Source: Hyphomicrobiales bacterium
GTDB lineage: Bacteria; Pseudomonadota; Alphaproteobacteria; Rhizobiales; Rhizobiaceae
Direction: 5' to 3'
Assembly: GCA_900472295.1 (NCBI GenBank)
Contig: UCIA01000007.1
Coordinates: forward strand, 189,686-253,685
Length of the DNA stretch: 64,000 bases
Numbering within the stretch: the first letter of the stretch is position 1; every line of letters starts with the position of its first letter. The position numbers were made by a program, and so were the translations under genes. Below the pieces are notes generated by a model. It searched no databases. It was given only the letters and a program-made list of their open reading frames with translations, and had not been told where the DNA came from. Positions 19,415 to 28,247 of this stretch are shown here, in pieces.

Positions 19415-19924
19415 CATGACCCCCGATGCTGATGGCCGCGAAGCAAGCGCCGCCAAATCCGCCATACGTCCGAAGGGATGCCCACCCCTGCCGGCTGCCG
19501 AGACCCTATCGGAATCAATCGGCCCTCGATACGGCAGTGTCGCAACACCCTCTGGCTTTTTCGTGTCGGCGTTTCAGGCCGTTCGAGGCCGGAAAAGGCC
19601 GCGAAAGCCGCCACTGAGTCGCCTGAGTCCAAAAATATCGATTTTGTCAAATCGCGTTTGATGTCGGATTCATCTGCGGGTAGATTAGACCCGAATCAGC
19701 CGGTCCTGGGGGGCGCGGCGACCACCCAAAGTCTCAAGTTCCGGGCCTTCCCGGCACCAGACGCGGACGGCTTCGCGTTCCCTGAATGGATTCGGTGATC
19801 AGCGCGACCACCGCGCCGTGTGAGTGCTTCGTAAACGTGATGCGTCTTCAAGTTCGGCCGCTGGTGACCCCAGCATCCGGGCTCAAGAAAAGATTCCGGC
19901 CATGACATACAACCAAAGCATCCA
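19415..19924. other. Divergent intergenic region between M16 peptidase and visN
   Basis: This 510-base non-coding stretch must hold the promoters for the leftward peptidase and rightward visN. Its most AT-rich part (19629-19690) contains overlapping small palindromes: CGATTT-TGTC-AAATCG at 19639-19654 and an imperfect TCAAA...TTTGA at 19647-19661. Either could be a regulator site. I see no gene, RNA or terminator. Confidence 0.5.
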
Positions 19925-20635
19925 ATGAGCAGTTCCGCCGCGCTTCTCCAATCCGATACGTTAGGCTCGCGCCTCGAATCGCGCGGCGATCTCACCTCCT
20001 TTTTCATGCAGCTTGTCGCCGAGATCGGCGCAGACAGCTACATGCTCGTCGCCATCGTCCACGACCAGGACCGCAACGACGCCCGCATCGTCTCATCCAA
20101 CTGGATCTTCGACGCCATCGAACTGATCGGCAAGCGGCTGATCGCCGGCCTTGCCCAGGGACCGCTGACCGTGGCGCCCGGCATCCGCCCGAAGCCGCTG
20201 GTCGCGGCCGAAGCGCCCAACGCCGGCGGACTGCTCACCGGCGAAGAGGCGCGCCTGCTCGACGTGCTTGGCCATGCCGAAGTTTATTCGCTGCGTCTCA
20301 ATGTCGGCCGCCAGCGGCTGTTCGCGCTGTTCTCGGCCGCCGAGGCCGGCAGTATCGACCAGCCGGCGCTGATGAAGGCGCAGTTGAAGTGCTGCTATGC
20401 GCTGTCCGCCATCCCGCAATTGATCGCCGCCGCCGCCATGCAGGACCCGCTGTCCGACCGCGAGCGCGAATGCCTGTTCTGGGTGTCGGAAGGCAAGACC
20501 ACCGACGAGGTCGCAGTGATCCTTGGCGTCTCGTCCAACACCGTCAACAGCTACATCACCCACGCCATCCAGAAATTCGCGGCCTCGAACCGCGCGATGG
20601 CCATCGCCACCGCGATCAGGAGCGGCATCATTTGA
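19925..20635 (+). CDS. visN: LuxR-type flagellar master regulator VisN
   Basis: A 236-residue regulator with an N-terminal sensing domain and a C-terminal LuxR helix-turn-helix: LSDRERECLFWVSEGKTTDE, then AVILGVSSNTVNSYITHAIQK. In Sinorhizobium meliloti VisN and VisR act as a heterodimer at the top of the flagellar and chemotaxis hierarchy, activating the second-tier regulator Rem/FtcR. The position immediately before visR and beside flhB-fliG-fliN-fliM-motA is the conserved rhizobial arrangement. The stop codon overlaps the visR start, ensuring co-translation. Confidence 0.93.
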   Translation: MSSSAALLQSDTLGSRLESRGDLTSFFMQLVAEIGADSYMLVAIVHDQDRNDARIVSSNWIFDAIELIGKRLIAGLAQGPLTVAPGIRPKPLVAAEAPNAGGLLTGEEARLLDVLGHAEVYSLRLNVGRQRLFALFSAAEAGSIDQPALMKAQLKCCYALSAIPQLIAAAAMQDPLSDRERECLFWVSEGKTTDEVAVILGVSSNTVNSYITHAIQKFAASNRAMAIATAIRSGII

Positions 20636-21402
20636 AACACGCTGATATCAAGGCGGCTGCCGAAGCCCTTTTCAACGAGCAGCGCAATCCGTTCGGCGCC
20701 TTCTCGATCGGCTCCGAGACGCACCATGCCGTCACCATCCCGGACGCGGTGCGCCGCTGCCGCTGGATCGCCGTCGACATCAACGCGTCGGCCTTTGGCC
20801 TCTATTTCGTCAGCCCCTCGCCGGAGCGGGCACGCCTGATGCCGAGCTTCGATTCCGACTATCCCGCTACCGCTGTAACAACCAAATTCATCTCCGGCGC
20901 CAATGGCGAGGAGATGGTGCGTCACAGCGGCGCTTCGACGGCGCCGCGCTGGTGGGCCGATGACGGCATTGCCGGCTCGGATGCCGTCTTCCAGAACCTC
21001 GCCTGGACGGAGCGCACCGCACCGCTGGCGCCGGGCACCAACGGCATCGCCTTTCCCGTCCATGCCGATCGCGGCCATTGCGGGCTGGTGGTCTTCCTCG
21101 GCTCCACGATCGCGCTACCGGAGGACACGCTCTACGAAATCCACGCCCGCTGTTTCTCGCTGTTCGCCGCCGTTGCGCGTATTCGTCCCAACGATGCCGG
21201 CCGGATGCGCTCGATCTCCAAGCGCGAGCTGGAATGCCTGAAGCTGACCGCCAACGGCAACACCAGCGAGGAGATCGCAAGGCTGCTGAAATTGTCGGTC
21301 CACACCGCCAACCAGTATCTCACCCAGTCGACGCAGAAGCTCAATGCGGTCAACCGCAACCAGGCGGTGGCCAAGGCGCTGCGGCTGGGGCTGATCGAGT
21401 GA
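20632..21402 (+). CDS. visR: LuxR-type flagellar master regulator VisR
   Basis: About 256 residues from a TTG start at 20632. TTG and the visN stop codon overlap as TTGA, and AGGAG lies about eight bases upstream; no ATG near this point gives the full protein. The C-terminal LuxR domain reads SKRELECLKLTANGNTSEE followed by IARLLKLSVHTANQYLTQS. It partners VisN to activate flagellar transcription through FtcR. The gene converges on the leftward flhB operon, with only 32 bases between stop codons. Confidence 0.93.
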   Translation: MKHADIKAAAEALFNEQRNPFGAFSIGSETHHAVTIPDAVRRCRWIAVDINASAFGLYFVSPSPERARLMPSFDSDYPATAVTTKFISGANGEEMVRHSGASTAPRWWADDGIAGSDAVFQNLAWTERTAPLAPGTNGIAFPVHADRGHCGLVVFLGSTIALPEDTLYEIHARCFSLFAAVARIRPNDAGRMRSISKRELECLKLTANGNTSEEIARLLKLSVHTANQYLTQSTQKLNAVNRNQAVAKALRLGLIE

Positions 21403-21434
21403 TCAGCGTCCAGCGATTGGGATAGGAAAGAAAA

Positions 21435-21872
21435 TCAGCGATAGGCGAGCGGCTCGGTCCGGCGGATGCGCGCTTCTTCGATCACTGTCTCCAGCAAGGC
21501 CGTGTTGTGCTCGGGATCCTCGCCAGGCTTTTCGAACGACACATAGTTGACGGCGACCGAAGACCTCTCCTCGCTCAGCGTCAGCTGGAAATAGACAGTA
21601 ACGCCGGGCGGCCTCAGCTCGAGATCGAGCACGATGCGCGGGCTGCCGCTCCAGTCGACATGCGCTTCGCCGCCATGGCCAAGCCGAAGCGTGCCCGGCA
21701 GGAAGAACAACTCCACCGCCGAATCCACCAGATCCGACAGGCAAGCGAAATGTTCGAGCCGGATGAAGGCGATGTAGTCGGCGACATCGATCAGCCGCAA
21801 CTCGTCCACCACCTGCTCGATGGCCTTGGCGACGATGAGTTCGCGGGATTTTGCGTGCGGTTGGCGGTTCAT
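21435..21872 (-). CDS. Uncharacterised 145-residue protein coupled to flhB
   Basis: I do not recognise a named family. The product is an acidic soluble protein with no signal peptide or membrane helix. It has a helical N-terminal half (ELIVAKAIEQVVDELRLIDV) and a beta-rich C-terminal half (HVDWSGSPRIVLDLELRPPG, then VTVYFQLTLSEE). Its ATG overlaps the flhB stop codon (ATGA), so it is translated with FlhB as the last gene of the motA-fliM-fliN-fliG-flhB operon. That strongly suggests a flagellar role, perhaps in export or motor assembly, but this is inferred from position only. Confidence 0.8.
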   Translation of the reverse strand: MNRQPHAKSRELIVAKAIEQVVDELRLIDVADYIAFIRLEHFACLSDLVDSAVELFFLPGTLRLGHGGEAHVDWSGSPRIVLDLELRPPGVTVYFQLTLSEERSSVAVNYVSFEKPGEDPEHNTALLETVIEEARIRRTEPLAYR

Positions 21873-22951
21873 GAAATTTGTCTCCGCTCAGCCTTTTTGG
21901 AGTAGACGATCCGCACCAGTTCGGCGACGGCCTGGTAGAATTGCGACGGGATGACGCTATCAACCGAAACTTGCTTGTACATGGAGCGGGCGAGCGCCAC
22001 GTCCTCGAAGACCGGGATGTTGTGCTCCTTGGCGATCTCGCGGATTTTGAGCGCCACCAGATCCTGGCCCTTGGCCAGCACTATGGGCGCTGAATCCTCG
22101 TCGCGAACATATTTCAGAGCGATGGAAAAGTGCGTCGGATTGGCGATGATCAGCGTCGCGCGCGGCACCGCCGTCATCATCCGCTTGCGCGCCCGGTCAC
22201 GCGCCAGCGAGCGCAGCCGCGACTTGACGATCGGATCGCCCTCGGACTGTTTGAACTCGTCCTTGACCTCCTGCTTGGTCATGCGCAGATCCTGCTTCCA
22301 GTGGAAGCGCGACCAGACGATGTCGACGGAAGCGATCAGGCCCATGACGAAGACGATCGCCACCAATATGTCGACGGTGATGCTTTTGATGACGAGGCCA
22401 AAAGCGACCGGGTTGGTGATCATGCCGGCCAGCAGCTGACGGTAATCCTGCGACAGCGTGAAGTAGAGGACGATGCTTGCGAAGCCGAGTTTGCCAAGCG
22501 ATTTCAGAAATTCGACCCAGCCCTGAATACCGAACATCCTGGTCCAGCCCTTGGCTATCGAAATGCGCGACAGTTGTGGCCGGATCCGCTCGCCAACGAA
22601 TTGCGGCATGTTCTGAAGCACCGAGGCGCCGATGCCGGCCACTACCAGCAGCACCAGCAAACTGACGACGGCGTTGCCTATTTCCATCATCACGGTCTTG
22701 TACAGCGCGATGACGTCTGTCTCGGTGTCCATCGGCCACGCCTCCGGCTTCTCCAGGAACATGGACAGGAACATGCCGAGATTGACGACCGCATCCTTGG
22801 CGTAGAAGACGGTGAACACCAGAATGGCGACGAAAGACGCCAGCAACGCCGTTTCCCTCGAATGGGGCAGCTTGCCCTGTTCGATGGTGTCGCGGATCTT
22901 CTTTTCTGTCGCGTCTTCGGTTTTGGAGTCTTTGTCTGCCGCGTCAGCCAT
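21869..22951 (-). CDS. flhB: Flagellar export-gate protein FlhB
   Basis: A 360-residue inner-membrane component of the flagellar type III export apparatus that switches substrate specificity from hook to filament. The charged N-terminus (TEDATEKKIRDTIEQG) is typical. Four membrane segments lie between about residues 35 and 210. The cytoplasmic domain carries the autocleavage motif Asn271-Pro-Thr-His274. It is followed by a coupled unknown gene and preceded by fliG (21 bases). Its partners FliP and FliQ are in this window; FlhA and FliR are not. Confidence 0.96.
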   Translation of the reverse strand: MADAADKDSKTEDATEKKIRDTIEQGKLPHSRETALLASFVAILVFTVFYAKDAVVNLGMFLSMFLEKPEAWPMDTETDVIALYKTVMMEIGNAVVSLLVLLVVAGIGASVLQNMPQFVGERIRPQLSRISIAKGWTRMFGIQGWVEFLKSLGKLGFASIVLYFTLSQDYRQLLAGMITNPVAFGLVIKSITVDILVAIVFVMGLIASVDIVWSRFHWKQDLRMTKQEVKDEFKQSEGDPIVKSRLRSLARDRARKRMMTAVPRATLIIANPTHFSIALKYVRDEDSAPIVLAKGQDLVALKIREIAKEHNIPVFEDVALARSMYKQVSVDSVIPSQFYQAVAELVRIVYSKKAERRQIS

Positions 22952-22972
22952 TGTGAGGTCAGCTGCTCAGCG

Positions 22973-23989
22973 TCAGGCCGCTTCGCTTTGCTGCGACGAG
23001 GGCAATTCGAAAGCCCCTTCGCGCGAAAGCCGGATTGTCGCCACCGCGATGTTCTTGCGCGCCGTCATGATGTCGGCAAGCTGGATGCCTTCCGATCCCT
23101 GTCCGAGTTCGGATTCGATCATGCGCCGCGACCGGGCGCCGATTGCCGACAGCACCGATTCCGTCAGTGCGGGCGGCGCGCCGCGCAGCGCCAACGTGAT
23201 CAGTTCGGTCGACAGCCCGTCGAACAGGAGCACCCGCGCCTTCTGCGTCAAAAGCGGCAGATCGTCGAAAGCAAACAGCCTGGAGCGGACACCGCCAAGG
23301 TCCGGCGTGCCGGCCTCCTCGAGCCCCTGCATGACCTCTTCCAGCTGCGGCTTGTCCATCTCGTTGAGCACGCTGGCGACGCGCGCCTGTCCGGCCGATA
23401 TGTCCTTGGTCGCGGTCTGCGCCAGCACGCTGGCCCGCAGCTGGTTCTCGATGATCCTGGTGGCTGCGTCCGGAATGGTCGCCATCGTCACCATGCGCTT
23501 GATGATCTCGCTGCGCATCGGCTTTTCCATGGTCAGCAGAATGTTGGCGGCCGCCTGCGGCGCAAGCTTCGTCAGCACCATGGCCGCCGTCTGCGGATGC
23601 TCGGCGGCAAGGAAGGTGCCGAGCCTTGACGGTTCGAGCTTTTCGAGCTCCGGCCAGATCGGCGGCGGTCCTTCCGGCGCAACCTCGAAGCGCTTGTCGC
23701 CCATGATGGCGCTCATCTCTTCAGGCGACAGCGACTCGTTGAGGATGGTGTCCATCCGGTCGGCGGAATCGAGCAGGCCCGCACCTTCCGTGAATTCGGC
23801 TTCGAATTCGGCGACGATGCGTTCGAGATCGCTCTGCGGAATGGTGCGCAGCAGCCGCGCGCCTTCGATCAGCGCCTTCAACTCTTCCTGCTTGAAGAAC
23901 TTCAACAGACGGCTGGCCGAAGGCTTGCCCATCGCCACCAGTATGGCGGCGGCCTTTTGCGGGCGCGTGAGCGTCACCGACGTCGTCAT
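22973..23989 (-). CDS. fliG: Flagellar motor switch protein FliG
   Basis: A 338-residue rotor protein that connects the MS ring (FliF) to FliM and meets the stator, generating torque. The middle-domain hallmark EHPQTAAMVLTKLAP is present. The N-terminal domain starts RPQKAAAILVAMGKPSA and the C-terminal charged domain contains MIESELGQGSEGIQLADIM. It lies between fliN and flhB in one leftward operon. Confidence 0.95.
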   Translation of the reverse strand: MTTSVTLTRPQKAAAILVAMGKPSASRLLKFFKQEELKALIEGARLLRTIPQSDLERIVAEFEAEFTEGAGLLDSADRMDTILNESLSPEEMSAIMGDKRFEVAPEGPPPIWPELEKLEPSRLGTFLAAEHPQTAAMVLTKLAPQAAANILLTMEKPMRSEIIKRMVTMATIPDAATRIIENQLRASVLAQTATKDISAGQARVASVLNEMDKPQLEEVMQGLEEAGTPDLGGVRSRLFAFDDLPLLTQKARVLLFDGLSTELITLALRGAPPALTESVLSAIGARSRRMIESELGQGSEGIQLADIMTARKNIAVATIRLSREGAFELPSSQQSEAA

Positions 23990-24027
23990 GACATAAGCTC
24001 CGACCGTGGCTGCATCTCGTTTGTCCC

Positions 24028-24411
24028 CTAGGCGGTCTTGGTGGCAGCGATGATTTCGGTCAGCCTGATGCCGAAGCGCGACGGATCGCTTTCGAGCACC
24101 GTGATTTCGCCGCGCGCGATCTTGCGGCCGTTGACCACGACATCGACCGGTTCGCCGATGCGCCGGTTCAGCGCCACCGTCGAACCCTTCTGCAGCGCCA
24201 TCAGCTCCGACACCGGCATCTCGGTGCTGCCGAGGATGATCTGGACGTCGACAGGGATGCTCATGATGACGTTCGAATTGGTGCCGGCCGCCCGAAAGAC
24301 GGCGTCAGGGCGCTTTTCCTCCTCCTGGAGGACGCCGCGCAATTCCTCGATGGCGCGGTCGAGCTGTTCGTCCGGCTGATCGAGATTGGCTTCCACCTTG
24401 GTCTTGGCCAT
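24028..24411 (-). CDS. fliN: Flagellar motor switch protein FliN
   Basis: A 127-residue C-ring protein consisting mainly of a SpoA domain: [18 protein letters not shown], then [16 protein letters not shown] and [20 protein letters not shown]. It forms the lower C ring with FliM and docks the export ATPase regulator FliH. Its ATG has GGAG about eight bases upstream. The operon neighbours are fliM upstream and fliG downstream. Confidence 0.94.
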   Translation of the reverse strand: MAKTKVEANLDQPDEQLDRAIEELRGVLQEEEKRPDAVFRAAGTNSNVIMSIPVDVQIILGSTEMPVSELMALQKGSTVALNRRIGEPVDVVVNGRKIARGEITVLESDPSRFGIRLTEIIAATKTA

Positions 24412-24444
24412 AATTCGTCTCCAAATGCTTGAGCTTGCCCGGCG

Positions 24445-25374
24445 TCAGCCCGGCATAAGCCCATCGATAAAATCCTGACCGGCATCGTATGGATGCGTGA
24501 TCCGGACGGTGTAATTCTGCCCGAGTTTACCGAACTCGCACACGAACAGCGTCTTGTCGCGCGCGCTCAGCCTGGCCTGCGACTGCGCCGTTTCCTCGAA
24601 CTCGATGATCTGGCCCGCCTCGAAGCCGGCGAGGTCGCCAAGCGTCAGGCGGGCCAGCGGCATGGTCGCTTCGAGCGTCACCGTCGAGCGCATCACCTCT
24701 TCCGAGAAACGCGCCCGCCAGTCGGAATTCACGTCGGCCTCATGCGCATCGGGGATGCCGCGCGTGCCCAGCAGAATGCGCTGCGGAATCATTACCGTGA
24801 CCGTGCCGCTATCTGTCGGCGTCGAAATGCCGAAGACGATGCGCACCGCAGCGCCATCGCGCAGCACGCGGCGCTTGGCTTCATTGCCCGACAGCGCTCG
24901 CGGCCCCGGCAGCCGCAGCTCCAGCGAACGCCGGCCCGATCCGTTCAGCGCCTGCGCCACCTCCTGGAACACCGTGGTCGCAACATCGGTCTCGATCTGC
25001 GAAAACTCTCGTTCGATAGGCGAAACCGGCTGATCCGGATCGCCACCGAACAAAGCGCAGACCATCACGGCGATCGCCGGCGCATCGATCACCAGTGTCA
25101 TCGCATCCGAGGAGACCGGAGATGCGAGGATGGTCATGGCAAAGCTGTCGCCGGCATGCACGCGCGCATCCGGCACGCGGCTGACTTCGACCGCGCGCAA
25201 ATCGACGGTGACCGGTGCGCCGAGTTCTCCGGCCAGGCTCTTCTGCAGCAGCGGCAATGCGCGCTCGGCCATCGAACGGCCGGTGCCGATGACATGACCG
25301 GCTTCGCCGCTGTCACCGACCAGACGCTCGATGATCAGCGAGCGGGCTTGCGAGGGGCTGCCGGGACTTGTCAT
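24445..25374 (-). CDS. fliM: Flagellar motor switch protein FliM
   Basis: A 309-residue C-ring protein with a CheC-like middle domain and a C-terminal SpoA domain (MPLARLTLGDLAGFEAGQII). It couples CheY signalling to rotor behaviour. The N-terminus (MTSPGSPSQARSLIIERLVG) lacks the canonical LSQxEID CheY-binding peptide of enterobacterial FliM, consistent with the speed-modulated unidirectional motors of rhizobia. It sits between motA and fliN. Confidence 0.93.
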   Translation of the reverse strand: MTSPGSPSQARSLIIERLVGDSGEAGHVIGTGRSMAERALPLLQKSLAGELGAPVTVDLRAVEVSRVPDARVHAGDSFAMTILASPVSSDAMTLVIDAPAIAVMVCALFGGDPDQPVSPIEREFSQIETDVATTVFQEVAQALNGSGRRSLELRLPGPRALSGNEAKRRVLRDGAAVRIVFGISTPTDSGTVTVMIPQRILLGTRGIPDAHEADVNSDWRARFSEEVMRSTVTLEATMPLARLTLGDLAGFEAGQIIEFEETAQSQARLSARDKTLFVCEFGKLGQNYTVRITHPYDAGQDFIDGLMPG

Positions 25375-25408
25375 GACGGCGTGCGGTCCTGTCTGTCGTC
25401 ATGCATGC

Positions 25409-26284
25409 TCAGGCCGCTTTCTTTTCGGCTGAGGCGGTGTTCATCGTGCTCTGCTCGACCGCGTCGATCGTCGGCCGCTCATAGGACGAAATGGTCTTGC
25501 GGCCAAACTCGATCGCCACCTGCGGCAGGGCGCCGTTCATGTAGGCGAGCAGCGTCTGCTTGACGATGATGTAGAGGCGGTTCTTCTTCTCGCGCACCGT
25601 CTTGATCTTGGTGGCGACCGGCCCGACCACCGAATAAGACAGGAAGATTCCGAGGAAGGTTCCCACAAGGGCAGCGCCGATCAGCCCGCCGAGGATTTCC
25701 GGCGACTGGTCGAGCGCACCCATCGCCTTGACCACGCCAAGCACGGCGGCGACGATGCCAAGCGCCGGCAGGCCGTCGCCAACCGCCACCAGCGCATGAT
25801 AGGCCTTCATCTTGTCGGTCTTGATGGTCTGGATTTCTTCATCCATCAGCGCCTCGATCTCATGCGAGCGCGCATTGCCGATGATGATGATGCGGCAGTA
25901 GTCACAGATGAAATGCGTCAGATCGTGGTTCTTGAGCACGGTCGGGAATGCCTGGAAGATCGCCGATTCCTCGGGATTGTCGATATGCGCCTCGACCTCG
26001 CTGCGCGACTTCGAACGCAATTCGCGCATCAGGCTGTGCAGCACGCCGAGCGTTTCGAGATAGTCCTGCTCCTTCGGCACCGCCTGCTTGAAGGCTTCGA
26101 GTATGCCTTTGCCGGTGTCCTTGACCGTCTTCATCGGATTGGCGACGAGGAAGGTGCCAAGAGCCGCGCCGCAAATGATCACCGCTTCCCAGGGCTGTAT
26201 CAGCACATGCAAATGGCCGCCCATGGCCATGAAGCCGCCGAGAACACAGCCGAGCGTCACCACCAGTCCGATCAGAATGCCCAC
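25409..26284 (-). CDS. motA: Flagellar stator proton-channel subunit MotA
   Basis: A 291-residue inner-membrane stator protein with four membrane helices and a large cytoplasmic loop between helices 2 and 3. The ExbB/TolQ-type region includes [20 protein letters not shown] with its membrane prolines. It forms the proton channel with MotB, which is encoded about 16 kb away on the other strand. The start is GTG at 26284, with AGGA about six bases upstream. It is the first gene of the leftward operon and is divergent from the DUF1217 gene. Confidence 0.95.
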   Translation of the reverse strand: MGILIGLVVTLGCVLGGFMAMGGHLHVLIQPWEAVIICGAALGTFLVANPMKTVKDTGKGILEAFKQAVPKEQDYLETLGVLHSLMRELRSKSRSEVEAHIDNPEESAIFQAFPTVLKNHDLTHFICDYCRIIIIGNARSHEIEALMDEEIQTIKTDKMKAYHALVAVGDGLPALGIVAAVLGVVKAMGALDQSPEILGGLIGAALVGTFLGIFLSYSVVGPVATKIKTVREKKNRLYIIVKQTLLAYMNGALPQVAIEFGRKTISSYERPTIDAVEQSTMNTASAEKKAA

Positions 26285-26339
26285 GCCAAATCCTTCCGCA
26301 TCACGTCAGGCCTAACCGATAGCCTCCGTGCCTTGTGTG

Positions 26340-26374
26340 AGGCTTGAATCGTACATGACGAACCGATTCAGCCT
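26340..26374. promoter_or_regulatory. Imperfect inverted repeat between divergent flagellar operons
   Basis: AGGCTTGAATCG (26340-26351) faces CGATTCAGCCT (26364-26374): an 11-bp pairing with a one-base bulge and a 12-base spacer. It is centred in the 144-base region between motA and the DUF1217 gene, so a shared operator for both operons (FtcR or VisNR) is plausible. Confidence 0.5.
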
Positions 26375-26428
26375 CGCGCAAGCAACCCGACATACTCTTG
26401 CCTTTGAAGCTGCGACCGGAGGCATGTC

Positions 26429-28240
26429 GTGTTGAGCACTTTTACCAGCTACCAGCTCATCGCCAGGGACATTCCCAAGGCGATCGACCGCATCGAGGCG
26501 GAGCCGGTCACCAAGCGCGAGACCGACTACTACCTCGCGAATATCGGCAACGTGAAATCGGTCGACGATTTCGTCAAGAATGACCGGCTGTTCAAATATG
26601 CCATGAAGGCCTTCGGTCTGGGCGACATGGCTTACGCCAAGGCCTTCATGGTCAAGGCGCTGAAGGAAGGCGTCTCCGACCCCGACAGCTTCGCCAACAA
26701 ATTGACCGACAAGCGCTATGCCGAGTTCGTCTCGGCCTTCAATTTCGCGGCCCTGGGCGCCGATGCCACGAGCTATAGCCCGGCCCAGCAGGGCGTGACC
26801 AAGAACTATGCCGCCCAAATCGGACTCGGCTCCTTGCAGAACGGTTTCAGCTACTACAAGGGCGAGACCTCCTATTTCATCAGCAACATCTCCAACGTCA
26901 AATCGATCGATGACCTGATGGGCAACGACCGGTTGCTTACCTACGCGATGGCCGCCTTCGGCCTCGACGCCGACGCCGAACCGCCTGCGACCGTGCGGGC
27001 AATGCTGGAAGGCGGCGTCACCGATCCGAACAGCCCGGCGAACACCTCGATCAACAAGGGTTATGCGGCCTTCGTCGCCGCTTTCGACTTCGCCCAATAT
27101 GGCGACCAGGCAACGGCGCGCGATGCCGTCCAGCAAGGGGTTCCAAAGGCCGTCATGGGCGGGACCGGACTGGTTCTGGTCAAGCCGACCGCGCAATACA
27201 TCAAGGGCGAGGCCGACTATTACGCGGCCAACATCTCCAAGGTGAAGTCGATCGACGACCTGCTCAAGGACAAGCGCCTGCTGACCTTCGCCATGGCTTC
27301 TTACGGGCTGGATGCATCGACACAGACCGCGAAGCAGATCCGCACCATGGTCAATGGCGGCGTCACCGACCCGCTGAGCCCCGCCAATCTGTTGGCCGAC
27401 AAGAGCTACGCCAACTTCGTCAGCGCCTTCAACTTCGCCCAATACGGCGATCAGACAACCACGCGCGACGCGGTGCTGAAGGATACGCCGAAGCTCTATA
27501 CGGGCCTGTCCACTCTCGGCCTCATCGCGCCGAACGCGGACGCAGCCCAGGCCGAGACAAACTACTACGCCGCCAACATCACCGAGGTGAAATCAATCGA
27601 CGATCTGATGGCCGACAGCCGGCTCTACAATTATGCGCTGTCCGCCAGCGGGATCGATCCGACAAGCGTCAGCAAGGATCTGATCCGCAGGGTCTTGGAG
27701 GGCGGCGTCCGCGACCCGGACAGCATCGCCAACAAGGCCACCAACAAGGCCTTTGTCAGGCTCGCTACCTCGCTGAACTTTGAGGCTTACGGAGAAGTGG
27801 CGACCACGCGCAGCGCCTCGCAGCAGCCGGTCGTCGACAAATACATGCGCCAGACGCTGGAAGAGGATGCCGGCAAGACCAATGAAGGCGTGCGGCTGGC
27901 GCTCTATTTCGAGCGCAAGGCGCCTGGTATCACCAACTGGTACGACGTGCTGGCCGACACGGCGCTCGCCAGTGTCGTGCGCACCGCGATCGGCCTGCCC
28001 GATTCCTTCGCCACCGCCGATATCGACAAGCAGGCGCAGGCCTTCGAGGCAAAGCTCGACCTCACCGACTTCACCGACCCGGCCAAGCTTGCGAAATTCC
28101 TGACCCGCTTCACCAGCCTGTGGGAAATCAACCATCCAACCTCGACCGCCCAGACATCGATCGGCGTGCTGTTTGCCCAACCGACCAGCGTGGGCATCTC
28201 GACCGATCTGATGATGGCCATGCAGAAACTGAAGTTCTGA
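26429..28240 (+). CDS. DUF1217-repeat flagellar-cluster protein
   Basis: A 603-residue protein with four repeats of a DUF1217-type unit of about 120 residues. Each contains a Y-Y/F-x-x-N-I-x-x-V-K-S-I-D-D core followed by R-L-x-x-Y/F-A and GGVxDPxSxAN. The repeats start near residues 32, 148, 266 and 371, and a degenerate fifth unit lies at about 485-570. No signal peptide or membrane helix is visible. The start is GTG with GGAGG six bases upstream. It ends seven bases before flgF. Homologues occur at this place in rhizobial flagellar clusters but the function is unknown; the repeats suggest a filamentous or hook-associated structural or scaffold part. Confidence 0.88.
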   Translation: MLSTFTSYQLIARDIPKAIDRIEAEPVTKRETDYYLANIGNVKSVDDFVKNDRLFKYAMKAFGLGDMAYAKAFMVKALKEGVSDPDSFANKLTDKRYAEFVSAFNFAALGADATSYSPAQQGVTKNYAAQIGLGSLQNGFSYYKGETSYFISNISNVKSIDDLMGNDRLLTYAMAAFGLDADAEPPATVRAMLEGGVTDPNSPANTSINKGYAAFVAAFDFAQYGDQATARDAVQQGVPKAVMGGTGLVLVKPTAQYIKGEADYYAANISKVKSIDDLLKDKRLLTFAMASYGLDASTQTAKQIRTMVNGGVTDPLSPANLLADKSYANFVSAFNFAQYGDQTTTRDAVLKDTPKLYTGLSTLGLIAPNADAAQAETNYYAANITEVKSIDDLMADSRLYNYALSASGIDPTSVSKDLIRRVLEGGVRDPDSIANKATNKAFVRLATSLNFEAYGEVATTRSASQQPVVDKYMRQTLEEDAGKTNEGVRLALYFERKAPGITNWYDVLADTALASVVRTAIGLPDSFATADIDKQAQAFEAKLDLTDFTDPAKLAKFLTRFTSLWEINHPTSTAQTSIGVLFAQPTSVGISTDLMMAMQKLKF

Positions 28241-28247
28241 GAGCACC

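Noticed and set aside
17747-19432. A 561-codon open frame opposite the M16 peptidase
   Set aside because: Shadow of the peptidase coding strand; composition is atypical for a real protein.
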